Assembly (NCBI RefSeq): GCF_000185905.1
Contig: NC_014923.1
Location: 5,293,501 to 5,357,500 of the forward strand
Source of the DNA: Mesorhizobium ciceri biovar biserrulae WSM1271
GTDB taxonomy: Bacteria; Pseudomonadota; Alphaproteobacteria; Rhizobiales; Rhizobiaceae
Reading direction: 5' to 3'
DNA: 64,000 nt
The notes beneath the pieces were generated by a model, which was not told the origin of the DNA, made no database searches, and saw nothing but the letters and a program-made list of their open reading frames with translations. The position numbers and the translations under genes are program-made. The first letter of the stretch is position 1. The number at the start of each line of letters is the position of its first letter. This document shows positions 16,635 through 25,726 of this stretch, piece after piece.

Positions 16635-19004
16635 ATGAGCCAGTCGCCCTACCCCGCAATTGCTGCCGGACCGCCCAAGCCTAGCCTCATCCTGAGGCCC
16701 GGCCAGATCGCGCTGCCGCCGGGCATGGAGCGTTATACGATCCAGGGCAATGGCGCGGTGCTGATCGACATCGAGGCCGGCGACGCGATCACCGTGCGCA
16801 ATGACGAAGGCGGCCAGGCCTGCGAACTTCTGGCCTGGGACAGGACCGGCGCGACCGATCCCGGCATTTTTGGTGAAGCATCGAACAGCAACGCTGCCGG
16901 CATCAAAGCGCTGCTCATAGAGGGCGACGACAGTCTCGCATCCCTGCGGAGCGGGCTCGCCCGCCGGCAGGTGCAGCTTGACCACGCCAAGGCGGTGCGG
17001 GTGTTCGGCGTCACGACACCGGCCGGCACCGAGCAGGCTTTCACCGTCGCACGCGATGGTGCGGTGCTGATTGCCGCCCCCGGCGGGCCGATGCTGGTCG
17101 ATGGCCATGATACGGCTACACCGCTGACCGTCTTCGTTCGCCGCGCCACGATCCGCCCGGCGGCGAAATCGCTATTGGCTGATCCGCTTGCCGACCCGGT
17201 GCTCGATTTGCGCGTCCATTCGGCGACCGCGGAGGCCTATTTCGTTGGGGCTGGCGACTATCTGCAGATCATCGATGTCGACGGGCGCCAATGCACCGAT
17301 TTCCAGTGCTTTTCGGCGCGCAAGCTGGACAGGGGACTGGATCATCCGCTCGACGTGACGACGACGCGCACGCTCATGGGTGCGAGCTACCCGATGCCCG
17401 GCCTGCATTCCAAATACTATGACCAGGACATGGAGCCGCTGGTCGAGGTGGTGCAGGACACATGCGGCCGGCACGACGCCTTCGCGCTCGCCTGCGCCGC
17501 CAAATATTACGACGACATCGGCTATCCCGGACACACCAACTGTTCGGAGAATTTCAACGGCGCTCTGGCCGGCAAGGGCGTCAATCCCCGCGCGGGCTGG
17601 ATGGCGATCAACTTCTTCTTCAACACGGCGATCGACGCGCATGGCGTCATGGTGTCCGACGAGCCGTGGTCGCGGGCGGGCGACTATGTGCTGCTCAGGG
17701 CGCTCACCGACATCGTTTGCGTTTCCTCCGCCTGCCCCGACGACACGACGCCGGCCAATGGCTGGAACCCGACCGACATCCATGTGCGGACCTATTCCGG
17801 CCAGCACAAATTCTCGCGAGCGATCGCCAGACGCATGACGCCCGATTCGGAACCGAAAATGACCCGCGAGACCGCTTTTCATTCGAGCTTTGCCAAGCAC
17901 ACCCGCAACTTTCAGGAGTACAAGGGCTATTGGCTCGCCAATTCCTTCGCCAAGGACGGGCCGATCGCCGAATACTGGGCCTGCCGCCAAGACGCGGTGA
18001 TCATGGACCTGTCGCCGCTGCGCAAGTTCGAGGTCACCGGCCCGGATTCCGAAGCGCTGCTGCAATACACGCTGACCCGCGACGTCAAGAAGCTCGGCGT
18101 TGGCCAGGTGGTCTATTCGGCCATGTGCTACGAGCATGGCGGCATGATTGATGACGGCACCCTGCTGCGGCTGGGCAAGGACAATTTCCGCTGGATCGGC
18201 GGCGACGATCTGTCTGGCGAGTGGCTGCGCGAGACGGCGACAAAACTCGGCCTCAATGTCCTTGTGCGTTCCTCCACCGACCAGATGCACAATGTCGCCG
18301 TGCAGGGACCGAAGAGCCGCGACATCCTCAGGGAGGTGATCTGGACCTCGCCGCTGCAGCCGTCGATCGACGAACTCGATTGGTTCCGCTTCGCCGTCGC
18401 CCGCATTGGTGGCGGCAACGGCATTCCGGTCGTCGTCTCGCGCACCGGCTATACCGGCGAGCTCGGCTACGAGATCTGGTGCCATCCGCGCGACGCCGAA
18501 AAAGTCTTCGACGCCATCTGGGAAGCCGGCCAGCCTCACGGGCTGAAGCCGATGGGACTGCAGGCGCTGGACATGGTGCGCATCGAGGCCGGGTTGATCT
18601 TCGCCGGATACGAATTTTCCGACCAGACCGATCCGTTCGAGGCCGGCATCGGCTTCACCGTGCCGCTGAAGAGCAAGACCGACGATTTCGTCGGCCGCGA
18701 GGCGCTGATCCGCCGCAAGGAGCACCCGCAGACGAAGCTGGTCGGTCTCGACATCGACGCCAATGTCGACGTCGGCCATGGCGATTGCGTGCATGTCGGC
18801 CGTGCCCAGATCGGCGTGGTCACGTCAGGCATGCGCTCGCCGGTGCTGAACAAGACCATCGCGCTGGCCAGGCTCGATGTCACCCATTCGGCTGTCGGTA
18901 CCGAGGTCGAGATCGGCAAGCTCGACGGCCATGCCAAGCGGCTGCCGGCGCGAGTCGTCGCCTTCGCCCACTACGATCCGCAAAAGACCAAACCGCGTTC
19001 CTGA
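16635..19004 (+). CDS. DUF1989-GcvT fusion protein, putative folate-linked aminomethyltransferase
   Basis: The 789-residue product has three parts. Residues 1-190 form a beta-rich domain. About 195-400 is a DUF1989 (urea-carboxylase-associated) domain with VDGRQCTDFQCF, KYYDQDMEPLVEVV, HTNCSENFN and SSACPDDTTPANGWNPTDIH. About 420-789 is a complete GcvT-like folate domain with DLSPLRKFEVTGPDSEALLQ, VQGPKSRD, SRTGYTGELGYEIW and VGVVTSGMRSP-like residues. It follows mgdABCD on the same strand after 145 bp and is the third GcvT-type domain of the region. It may transfer a C1 unit between a bound amine and tetrahydrofolate. The DUF1989 role is unknown. An AAGG site precedes the ATG. Confidence 0.82.
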   Translation: MSQSPYPAIAAGPPKPSLILRPGQIALPPGMERYTIQGNGAVLIDIEAGDAITVRNDEGGQACELLAWDRTGATDPGIFGEASNSNAAGIKALLIEGDDSLASLRSGLARRQVQLDHAKAVRVFGVTTPAGTEQAFTVARDGAVLIAAPGGPMLVDGHDTATPLTVFVRRATIRPAAKSLLADPLADPVLDLRVHSATAEAYFVGAGDYLQIIDVDGRQCTDFQCFSARKLDRGLDHPLDVTTTRTLMGASYPMPGLHSKYYDQDMEPLVEVVQDTCGRHDAFALACAAKYYDDIGYPGHTNCSENFNGALAGKGVNPRAGWMAINFFFNTAIDAHGVMVSDEPWSRAGDYVLLRALTDIVCVSSACPDDTTPANGWNPTDIHVRTYSGQHKFSRAIARRMTPDSEPKMTRETAFHSSFAKHTRNFQEYKGYWLANSFAKDGPIAEYWACRQDAVIMDLSPLRKFEVTGPDSEALLQYTLTRDVKKLGVGQVVYSAMCYEHGGMIDDGTLLRLGKDNFRWIGGDDLSGEWLRETATKLGLNVLVRSSTDQMHNVAVQGPKSRDILREVIWTSPLQPSIDELDWFRFAVARIGGGNGIPVVVSRTGYTGELGYEIWCHPRDAEKVFDAIWEAGQPHGLKPMGLQALDMVRIEAGLIFAGYEFSDQTDPFEAGIGFTVPLKSKTDDFVGREALIRRKEHPQTKLVGLDIDANVDVGHGDCVHVGRAQIGVVTSGMRSPVLNKTIALARLDVTHSAVGTEVEIGKLDGHAKRLPARVVAFAHYDPQKTKPRS

Positions 19005-19062
19005 CGGCCCTTCCCTCCCAAGACAGTGAGGCCGTGCTGCAGTTCGTGATAGGAATTTTTTC

Positions 19063-19091
19063 TTGACCTGCTGAGGGCAGCTATGCTACAT
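19063..19091 (+). promoter_or_regulatory. Strong sigma-70-type promoter
   Basis: TTGACC (19063-19068), a 17-bp spacer and CTACAT (19086-19091) match the rhizobial CTTGAC-N17-CTATAT pattern; the base before TTGACC is C. Transcription would start near 19098, about 24 bases before a terminator hairpin. Confidence 0.6.
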
Positions 19092-19097
19092 ATTCGT

Positions 19098-19141
19098 CCA
19101 TGGTGCTGATTTGCGCCGCGACCCGCCTCCGGCGGGTTTTT
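19098..19141 (+). ncRNA. Candidate short transcript or leader attenuator
   Basis: From the predicted start near 19098, the RNA would run only to the hairpin CCCGCC-TCC-GGCGGG followed by TTTTT. An ATG at 19100 sits almost exactly at the predicted start and opens a 30-codon frame (MVLICAATRLRRVF...) reading through the hairpin, as a leaderless leader peptide would. Either a tiny RNA or an attenuator of the permease gene at 19395 is possible. No family is recognised. Confidence 0.35.
19122..19141 (+). terminator. Intrinsic terminator
   Basis: CCCGCC (19122-19127) pairs with GGCGGG (19131-19136) over a TCC loop, followed by TTTTT (19137-19141). It terminates transcripts from the promoter at 19063 and could also stop read-through from the DUF1989-GcvT gene. 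Confidence 0.75.
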
Positions 19142-19394
19142 CGCTTCCTGACCCTTGGTCCTTTTCCGAACAATCCCACCGCGGCAGTGTGAAGCCGACA
19201 TGTTTCGCAAGCGTGATGTGCACGGCGCGACAAATCGCTTGACCTGAAAGCGCGCCGGATCAATCTTCACTGTTAAGAAAAAAATGCGACTGAGTGGAAA
19301 CACCGACAGCCGCCCAAAGCATGCGTCGATGATGAAGCCTCGCGAAGTCGCGGCCGTCACGAACGGGGAACATCAAAATGGGGAACAAAGACAT

Positions 19395-21104
19395 ATGAGC
19401 ACGATAACGACTGTCCTGGAGCCGCTTGCCGAAGGCAAGTTGCACCGAAATATCGACTGGCGCGGCGCCTTCTGGGTGGCGAGCGGCGTGCCGGCCCTGG
19501 TCCTGTTCTCGATCGGCGGCATTGCCGGCACGACCGGCACGCTGGCCTTCGCGATCTGGATCTTCTCCATGATCATGGGCTTCCTGCAATCCTTCACCTA
19601 TGCCGAAATCGCCGGCCTGTTTCCGAACAAGTCGGGCGGCGCGTCGATCTACGGCGCCACCGCCTGGCTGCGCTATTCCAAGTTCATCGCGCCGCTGTCT
19701 GTCTGGTGCAACTGGTTCGCCTGGTCGCCGGTGCTGTCGCTCGGCTGCTCGATCGCCGCCGCCTACATCCTCAATGCGCTGGCGCCAGTGCCGCTGTTCA
19801 CCGAAACCTCACCCGATGTCGTCGCCTATATCGCCGCGCATGCCGGGACGAGTGCCGCCGACGCCATCACAGCGGTGACCGCGGCGGCGACGCCGGCAAT
19901 CCGCAACTGGACGCTTTACAGCCACACGCTGGGACCGGTCTCGTTCACCTTCAACGCGACCTTCTTCATCGGCGCAGTGCTGATGCTGATCATCTTTGCG
20001 ATCCAGCATCGCGGCATTCTCGGCACCGCCAATGTGCAGAAATACATCGGCCTCTTGGTCATCATCCCGATGCTGATCGTCGGCGTGGTGCCGATCGTCA
20101 CCGGCCAGATCAACTGGGCGAATTTTTCGCCGCTGGTGCCGCTGGCCGCAGCCTACGCGCCCGAGCCCGGTGCCTGGAACATCGCCGGCTGGACGCTGGT
20201 GCTTGGTGGTATGTTCATCGCCGCCTGGTCGACCTACGGCTTCGAGACCGCCGTCTGCTACACATCCGAGTTCAAGAACCCCGGCACCGACACGTTCAAG
20301 GCGATTTTCTATTCCGGCCTTCTGTGCATGCTGCTGTTCATCCTGGTGCCGTTCACCTTCCAGGGCGTGCTTGGCCTCAACGGTATGCTGGCGACGCCGA
20401 TCGTCGACGGCTCCGGGGTCGCCGACGCGCTGGCCGGCATGGTCGGCGGCGGCGCGCTAGTCCACAGCCTGTTGGTGATGCTGATGATCCTGGCGCTGGT
20501 GCTGTGCATCATGACGGCCATGGCCGGCTCTTCGCGTACGCTCTACCAGGGCTCGGTCGACGGCTGGCTGCCGCGCTATCTCAGCCATGTCAACGAACAT
20601 GGTGCGCCGACACGGGCAATGTGGACCGATCTCGTCTTCAATCTGATCGTGCTGGCCATCGCCTCGGCCGACGCGACGAGCTTCTTCTTCATCCTCGCCG
20701 TGTCGAATTGCGGTTACATCATCTTCAACTTCCTCAACCTCAACGCCGGCTGGATCCACCGCATCGACAACGGCCATATCGCACGGCCCTGGAAGGCGCC
20801 GAGCTGGCTGCTCGGGATCGGGGCGATCTTCGCCTATGTCAACGCGATCTTCATGGGCGCCGGTGCCAAGGTATGGAACCCGATGGCGCTGTGGGCCGGC
20901 CTGATCACGGCAGCGCTGATCATCCCGGTGTTCTGCTTCCGACACTACATTCAGGACAAGGGCAAGTTCCCCGACCACATGCTGGCCGATCTCGGCATGA
21001 CGGGGGCCGACCTCTCGGTCAAAAAGGCGGGCATGCTGCCCTATCTGACGCTGGTCGCCGGCGTGGTGGTGATGCTGCTCGCCAACTGGTTCTTCGTCAT
21101 CTGA
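19395..21104 (+). CDS. APC-family permease, substrate unknown
   Basis: The 569-residue product is an amino acid-polyamine-organocation family carrier with about 12-14 hydrophobic segments and the family's early GG.AGT..TLAFAIW and FPNKSGGASIYGATAW motifs. It is longer than usual because of an extracytoplasmic insert around residues 130-175 between helices. I chose the ATG at 19395 (MSTITTVLEPL), which follows GGGGAACAAAG. An upstream in-frame extension lies beyond that site. It may import an amine or amino acid linked to the methylamine genes upstream. It ends at a strong bidirectional terminator. Confidence 0.8.
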   Translation: MSTITTVLEPLAEGKLHRNIDWRGAFWVASGVPALVLFSIGGIAGTTGTLAFAIWIFSMIMGFLQSFTYAEIAGLFPNKSGGASIYGATAWLRYSKFIAPLSVWCNWFAWSPVLSLGCSIAAAYILNALAPVPLFTETSPDVVAYIAAHAGTSAADAITAVTAAATPAIRNWTLYSHTLGPVSFTFNATFFIGAVLMLIIFAIQHRGILGTANVQKYIGLLVIIPMLIVGVVPIVTGQINWANFSPLVPLAAAYAPEPGAWNIAGWTLVLGGMFIAAWSTYGFETAVCYTSEFKNPGTDTFKAIFYSGLLCMLLFILVPFTFQGVLGLNGMLATPIVDGSGVADALAGMVGGGALVHSLLVMLMILALVLCIMTAMAGSSRTLYQGSVDGWLPRYLSHVNEHGAPTRAMWTDLVFNLIVLAIASADATSFFFILAVSNCGYIIFNFLNLNAGWIHRIDNGHIARPWKAPSWLLGIGAIFAYVNAIFMGAGAKVWNPMALWAGLITAALIIPVFCFRHYIQDKGKFPDHMLADLGMTGADLSVKKAGMLPYLTLVAGVVVMLLANWFFVI

Positions 21105-21117
21105 CCTCATAAAAATA

Positions 21118-21155
21118 AAAAGGATCGGGCGCGCTTCGGCGCGCCCGATCCTTTT
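21118..21155. terminator. Bidirectional intrinsic terminator
   Basis: A perfect 17-bp stem (AAAAGGATCGGGCGCGC and its complement) with a TTCG tetraloop lies between the convergent permease and RND genes, with T-runs in both directions. Confidence 0.95.
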
Positions 21156-21172
21156 CGACTGGCGCGATCGAT

Positions 21173-24100
21173 CTATTCGGCGGCCAGCGCCAGTTGCGGC
21201 TTTTCGGCTTCCTGGCTCAGTTCCAGATCGTCCGTCCGTCCCTCCGCCCCGCGCTTCTTCGGCTCCCGGCCGAAGAACAGGGCGTAACCGGCCGGCAGGA
21301 CCAGGATGGTCAGCACCGTGGCAACCAGGATGCCGCCCATCATGGCGTAGGCGAGCGGACCCCAGAAGACGCCGCGCGAGATCGGGATCAGCGCCAGCAC
21401 CGCCGTCAGCGCCGTCAGCGTGATCGGCCGGAAACGGCGAACGGCCGAACCGATGATGGCCTCGTAGCGGTCCATGCCCGCGGCGATGTCCTGGTCGATC
21501 TGGTCGACCAGGATGATCGAGTTGCGCATGATGATGCCGAGCAGCGCGATGACGCCGAGAATGGCGACGAAGCCGAACGGCGCACCGCTGATCAGGAGCG
21601 CCGCGGCAGCACCGATAATGCCAAGCGGACCGGTCGCCAGCACCAGCATCGCCTTGCCGAAGTTCTGCAGCTGGATCATCAAAAGCACGACAATGACGGC
21701 CAGCATGATCGGTGCCTTGGCGGCGATCGAAGCCTGGCTTTCCGCCGAATCCTCCGCACCGCCCTGGATTTCGATCTTGTAACCGGGCGCCAGACCCGCA
21801 CGCAGGTCCTTCATGTCGTTGTACATCTTGGTGACGACGTCGTTGGACTGCACGCCGTCGGGCAAGGTGGCGCGCACGCTGATGGTCGGCAGGCGGTCGC
21901 GGCGCCATTCGATGCCTTGCTCCAGCACCGGCACCACCTTGGCCACCTGCGACAGCGGCACGAATCCGCCGAAGTCGGTCGGGATATAGACCGAGTCGAC
22001 CGAGGACAGCAGGCTGCGGCTGGCATTCGGCTCGCGGGCGACGATGGACACCGTCTCCTCGCCGTCGCGGAAGTCGTCGAGCGGCGCGCCGGACATCGTC
22101 GCCTGCAGCATCTGGCGGATGCGCTGCGAGGTGACGCCGAGTGCGCGGGCACGATCCTGGTCGATGACCAGCTTCATCGCCGGAACCGGCTCCAGCCAGT
22201 CATCATGCACGGCGCCAAGCAGCGGATCTTCACGGAACTTTGCCTTCACCTGGTCGGCGATGCGGCGCACCTCCTGGCGATCCGGCCCCATGACGCGCAT
22301 CTGCACCGGCCAGCCGGTCGGCGGACCGAGGAACAGACGATCGACCTTGGCACGGATGGACGGGAAGTCTTGCGCCAGGACGGTGCGCAACTTGACGATC
22401 AGACGCTCGCGAGCCGGTTCGTCATTGGCCATGACGAGCAACTGGGCAAAGTTGGGGTTGCTCAGCTGCTGGTCGAGCGGCAGGAAGAAGCGCGGCGCGC
22501 CCTCGCCGATATAGGTGGCGATGAAACGCTTGTCCTTGTCGTCCATCATCTTGGTCTCGAGCGCCTTGGCCTGCGCCTCGACTTCCTTGATGCTGGTGCC
22601 TTCCGGCAGCCAAAGGTCGACGAGGATTTCCGGCCGCGACGATTGCGGGAAGAAGTTCTGCGGAATGAACTGGAAAGCCCATAGGCTGGTGCCGAAGGTG
22701 ACCAGCGTCATCACCAGGACGATGATGCGATGGCGCACGGCCCAGCTGACGGTGGCACGAAGCCGGCGGTAGAAACGCGTGTCGAAGACATCGTGATGGC
22801 TGCCGGCATGCTTGCGCTGCTTGAGGATCATGTTGCCGAGCCATGGCGTGAAATAGACCGCGACGAACCAGGAGACGATCAGCGCGATGCCGACGACATA
22901 GAACAGCGTGCGGACATATTCGCCGGCGGTCGAGGCCGCGAAGCCGACCGGAATAAAGCCGGCCGTGGTGATCAGCGTGCCGGTCAGCATCGGGAAGGCG
23001 GTCGAGGAATAGGCGAAGCTCGCCGCCTCGACCTTGACCATTCCCTCCTCCAGCTTGCGCTCCATCATCTCGACGACGATCATCGCGTCGTCGACCAGAA
23101 GACCGAGCGCGATGATCAGCGCGCCGAGCGAGATGCGCTGCAGGTCGATGCCGAGCTCGTACATGATGGCGAAGGTCGCGGCCAGCACCAGCGGGATGGC
23201 GATGGCGATGACCAGGCCGGAACGCCAACCGATCGACAGGAACGAGACGACGAGCACGATCAGCAACGCTTCGCCAAGCGCATGCATGAACTCCGCCACC
23301 GCATCGGTGACGACGCCCGGCTGGTCGGAGATCTGGTCGACGGCAACGCCGTAGGGCAGCGCCTCTTCGAAACGCTTGTAGGTGGCCTCGACATCCTTGC
23401 CGACATCGGTAACCTTGAAGCCCTTGGCCATGACGACGCCCAACTGCACGCTGTCGTGACCGTTGAAGCGGTACTTTCGCTGGAACGGATCCTGCAACCC
23501 CGAACTCACCGTGGCGATGTCGCCCAGCCTCGTGACCTGACCGCCGGCGCGCAGGCGCAGGTTCCTGATATCCTCGACCTTGCCGACATCGCCCTCGACG
23601 GAAATGCGCACCGAGTTGGTGCCGGTATCGACGGAGCCGGCCGGGTCGACATTGTTCTGTCCCTTGATCGCATTCTGCAGATCGGTCAGCGTCAGGCCGC
23701 GTTCGGCCAGGGCCTTGGACGAGACGTCGATGTAGAGCTTTTCAGGCTGGTCGCCGATGATGACGGCCTTCTCGACGCCGGGCGTCGTCAAAAGCATGTC
23801 GCGCGCCTGGATGGCGAACTTCTTCAGCTCGGGATAGCTGAAGCCGTCGCCGCTGATCGAATGCAGGGTGATGAAGGTGTCGCCGAATTCGTCGTTGAAA
23901 TAGGGGCCGAGCAGACCTTGCGGCAAGTCACCGGCAATGTCACCGACCTTCTTGCGCACCTGGTAGAAGGCGTCGGTCACCTCGGCGGTGTTGGTGTCGC
24001 CCTTGATCTGCACGGTGATGATGGCGCTGCCGGCGCGGGTGAAGGAGCGCACGAAATCGAGATGCGGCGTCTCCTGCAGCTTGCGTTCGATCTTGTTGAC

Positions 24101-24319
24101 GACCTGGTCTTCCATCTCCTGGATCGAGGAGCCCGGCCAGATCGCCTGGACGACCATGACCCGGAAGGTGAAATCGGGATCTTCCTTCTGGCCCATGCGC
24201 ATCAGGCCGAGCGCGCCGGAAATGATGATCAGGCCGAACAGGAACCGCGCAATGGCGGGATGGCCGATTGCCCAGCGCGACAGGTTGAAGGGCCGCTTCT
24301 CTTCCGTGGAATTGGTCAT
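21173..24319 (-). CDS. RND efflux transporter permease subunit
   Basis: The 1048-residue product has the standard RND layout: one N-terminal membrane helix, a large periplasmic loop (about 40-330), five helices, a second loop (about 570-860) and the remaining helices. It includes the central GLLVDDAMIVVEMMERKLEEG segment with the Asp residues of the proton relay. It resembles the NolG/MexK-like branch with one pump polypeptide per membrane fusion protein. The preceding gene encodes the fusion protein. No outer-membrane channel gene is nearby, so a TolC-type protein elsewhere is probably used. The substrate is unknown. Confidence 0.9.
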   Translation of the reverse strand: MTNSTEEKRPFNLSRWAIGHPAIARFLFGLIIISGALGLMRMGQKEDPDFTFRVMVVQAIWPGSSIQEMEDQVVNKIERKLQETPHLDFVRSFTRAGSAIITVQIKGDTNTAEVTDAFYQVRKKVGDIAGDLPQGLLGPYFNDEFGDTFITLHSISGDGFSYPELKKFAIQARDMLLTTPGVEKAVIIGDQPEKLYIDVSSKALAERGLTLTDLQNAIKGQNNVDPAGSVDTGTNSVRISVEGDVGKVEDIRNLRLRAGGQVTRLGDIATVSSGLQDPFQRKYRFNGHDSVQLGVVMAKGFKVTDVGKDVEATYKRFEEALPYGVAVDQISDQPGVVTDAVAEFMHALGEALLIVLVVSFLSIGWRSGLVIAIAIPLVLAATFAIMYELGIDLQRISLGALIIALGLLVDDAMIVVEMMERKLEEGMVKVEAASFAYSSTAFPMLTGTLITTAGFIPVGFAASTAGEYVRTLFYVVGIALIVSWFVAVYFTPWLGNMILKQRKHAGSHHDVFDTRFYRRLRATVSWAVRHRIIVLVMTLVTFGTSLWAFQFIPQNFFPQSSRPEILVDLWLPEGTSIKEVEAQAKALETKMMDDKDKRFIATYIGEGAPRFFLPLDQQLSNPNFAQLLVMANDEPARERLIVKLRTVLAQDFPSIRAKVDRLFLGPPTGWPVQMRVMGPDRQEVRRIADQVKAKFREDPLLGAVHDDWLEPVPAMKLVIDQDRARALGVTSQRIRQMLQATMSGAPLDDFRDGEETVSIVAREPNASRSLLSSVDSVYIPTDFGGFVPLSQVAKVVPVLEQGIEWRRDRLPTISVRATLPDGVQSNDVVTKMYNDMKDLRAGLAPGYKIEIQGGAEDSAESQASIAAKAPIMLAVIVVLLMIQLQNFGKAMLVLATGPLGIIGAAAALLISGAPFGFVAILGVIALLGIIMRNSIILVDQIDQDIAAGMDRYEAIIGSAVRRFRPITLTALTAVLALIPISRGVFWGPLAYAMMGGILVATVLTILVLPAGYALFFGREPKKRGAEGRTDDLELSQEAEKPQLALAAE

Positions 24320-24369
24320 CGACGCTGGTCCATCTATCTAGCGCAACAAAATCGAGGGTTCGTAGTGGC

Positions 24370-24480
24370 TTCCGGGCGGCAAGGCTCTCCCAGCGGAGAA
24401 GCACTCATCGCGGTGGGACGCGAAATCGATGTGGGGGTTACATCAATCGAGCGTCTCGGTCGGGCGCCTGCCGCCCGGAA
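24370..24480. repeat. Long-range inverted repeat between MFP and RND genes
   Basis: TTCCGGGCGGCA (24370-24381) is perfectly inverted at 24469-24480 (TGCCGCCCGGAA), separated by 87 bp, within the 199-bp gap between the membrane-fusion and RND genes. In the leftward mRNA it could close a large stem-loop and tune the ratio of the two proteins. No T-run makes it a terminator. Confidence 0.55.
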
Positions 24481-24518
24481 ACCAGCGGCTGCGGGAACGC
24501 GCAGCCGGTTGTCTGTCG

Positions 24519-25670
24519 TCAGCGCACCTGCTTGGCGTCGCCGTCCGCCGCGGATGCCGATTGCAGCGCCGTATCACCGGCGAGCTTCACCTTGAGGTTC
24601 TCGGTCATGAATTGCGTGCCGGCGGCGACCACGACATCGCCGGGTTTCAAACCCTCCGCGACACGCACGCCATCGGCGGCGAACTCGGCAACCTTGATCG
24701 GACGAGCATGAACGGTGTCGGCGCCACGATCGACGGTCCAGACGATCGATTGGGTGCCTTGCTCGGCCAGTGCGCTCAGGGGGATCGAGACCAGCTGCCG
24801 CTCATTGGCCGCCGTGGCTTCGATGCTGGCGGTCATGCCGAGCAGCACACGCGGATCGTTGGGCAGGCTGACGCGGACGGCAAAGGTGCGTGATTGCGGA
24901 TCGGCGCTGCCGGCGACTTCGCGGACCTTGCCGTCGAGCGCCAGCGCATCGTCCGACCAGAAGCCCGCCTTGACCGCCTTGCCCGGCTTGAATTCGGCGA
25001 TTTCCATTTCGGGGACGGCGATCAGCACTTCCTTTTCGCCGTCGACAGCGACAGTGACAACCGGCGTGCCGGAACCGACCACCTGGCCAACGTCGGCGCT
25101 GACCGTGGTGACGATGCCATCCCTGTCGGCCTTGAGATCGGTATAACCGACCTGGTTCTTCGCCTGAGCCAGTGTCGAAAGGGCGGAATCACGGGTGGCG
25201 ACCGCTTGGTCATAGGTCAAGGTCGCCTGTTCGAGCTGTGATTTCGGGGCAAAATTCTTGGCAAAAAGCTGCTCGGCACGCTTGCGGGCGAGTTCCACGG
25301 TCTCGACCTGCCGCTCGGCGGCATCGAGCGCTGCCTGCGCGCTCTTGACCGAAAGGTCGTAGTCAATGGGATCGATGCGGGCGAGCACATCGCCCGAGGC
25401 CACATGCTGGCCGATATCGACGAGGCGCTCGGTGATCTTGCCATTGACGCGGAATGCCAGAGCGCTCTCGGTGCGGGCCCTCACCGACCCGGAATAGGAG
25501 AGCGTGCGGGTGTCATGTACCTTCGCGATCTCGACAACCTTGACCGGGCGGATGATATCCTTGACTTCGGCTTTTTCCTGGCTGCAGCCGGCAAGCCCGA
25601 GAGTGGCGGTGACAAGCAGCACCGGGCCTACAGCCGGCAGCCTGCCGATGATTGAACTGAACGAAGACAC
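24519..25670 (-). CDS. RND efflux membrane fusion lipoprotein
   Basis: The 383-residue product has a signal peptide ending in the lipobox LAGC (about residue 29), then the MFP layout: beta-barrel, lipoyl halves (VNGKITERLVDIGQHVASGDVLARID), a coiled-coil hairpin around residues 100-165 and the matching half (VGYTDLKADRDGIVTTVSADVGQVV). It would link the RND pump to an outer-membrane channel in the periplasm. It starts with GTG after a GGGAG site and lies 56 bp after the TetR gene, so the three genes are probably one operon. Confidence 0.9.
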   Translation of the reverse strand: MSSFSSIIGRLPAVGPVLLVTATLGLAGCSQEKAEVKDIIRPVKVVEIAKVHDTRTLSYSGSVRARTESALAFRVNGKITERLVDIGQHVASGDVLARIDPIDYDLSVKSAQAALDAAERQVETVELARKRAEQLFAKNFAPKSQLEQATLTYDQAVATRDSALSTLAQAKNQVGYTDLKADRDGIVTTVSADVGQVVGSGTPVVTVAVDGEKEVLIAVPEMEIAEFKPGKAVKAGFWSDDALALDGKVREVAGSADPQSRTFAVRVSLPNDPRVLLGMTASIEATAANERQLVSIPLSALAEQGTQSIVWTVDRGADTVHARPIKVAEFAADGVRVAEGLKPGDVVVAAGTQFMTENLKVKLAGDTALQSASAADGDAKQVR

Positions 25671-25726
25671 GCGCGTACTCCCGAAATGGAGATGAATCGT
25701 TGAAACCGGCGCCCGACGGGCGGAGG

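Larger units (their letters stand above)
19005..19394. other. 390-bp intergenic region with promoter, terminator and no convincing gene
   Basis: This stretch separates the DUF1989-GcvT gene from the second APC permease. It holds a good promoter (19063-19091) followed within about 30 bases by an intrinsic terminator (19122-19141). The rest of the leader to the permease start has no other structure I could see. A short frame from 19100 to 19192 (about 30 codons) overlaps the terminator. Confidence 0.6.

Noticed and set aside
17172..18794. Minus-strand frame of about 540 codons within the DUF1989-GcvT gene
   Set aside because: No family features, and the plus-strand product has clear GcvT motifs.
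22730..24595. Plus-strand frame of over 600 codons opposite the RND gene
   Set aside because: It is antisense to a typical RND pump and low-complexity charged sequence.
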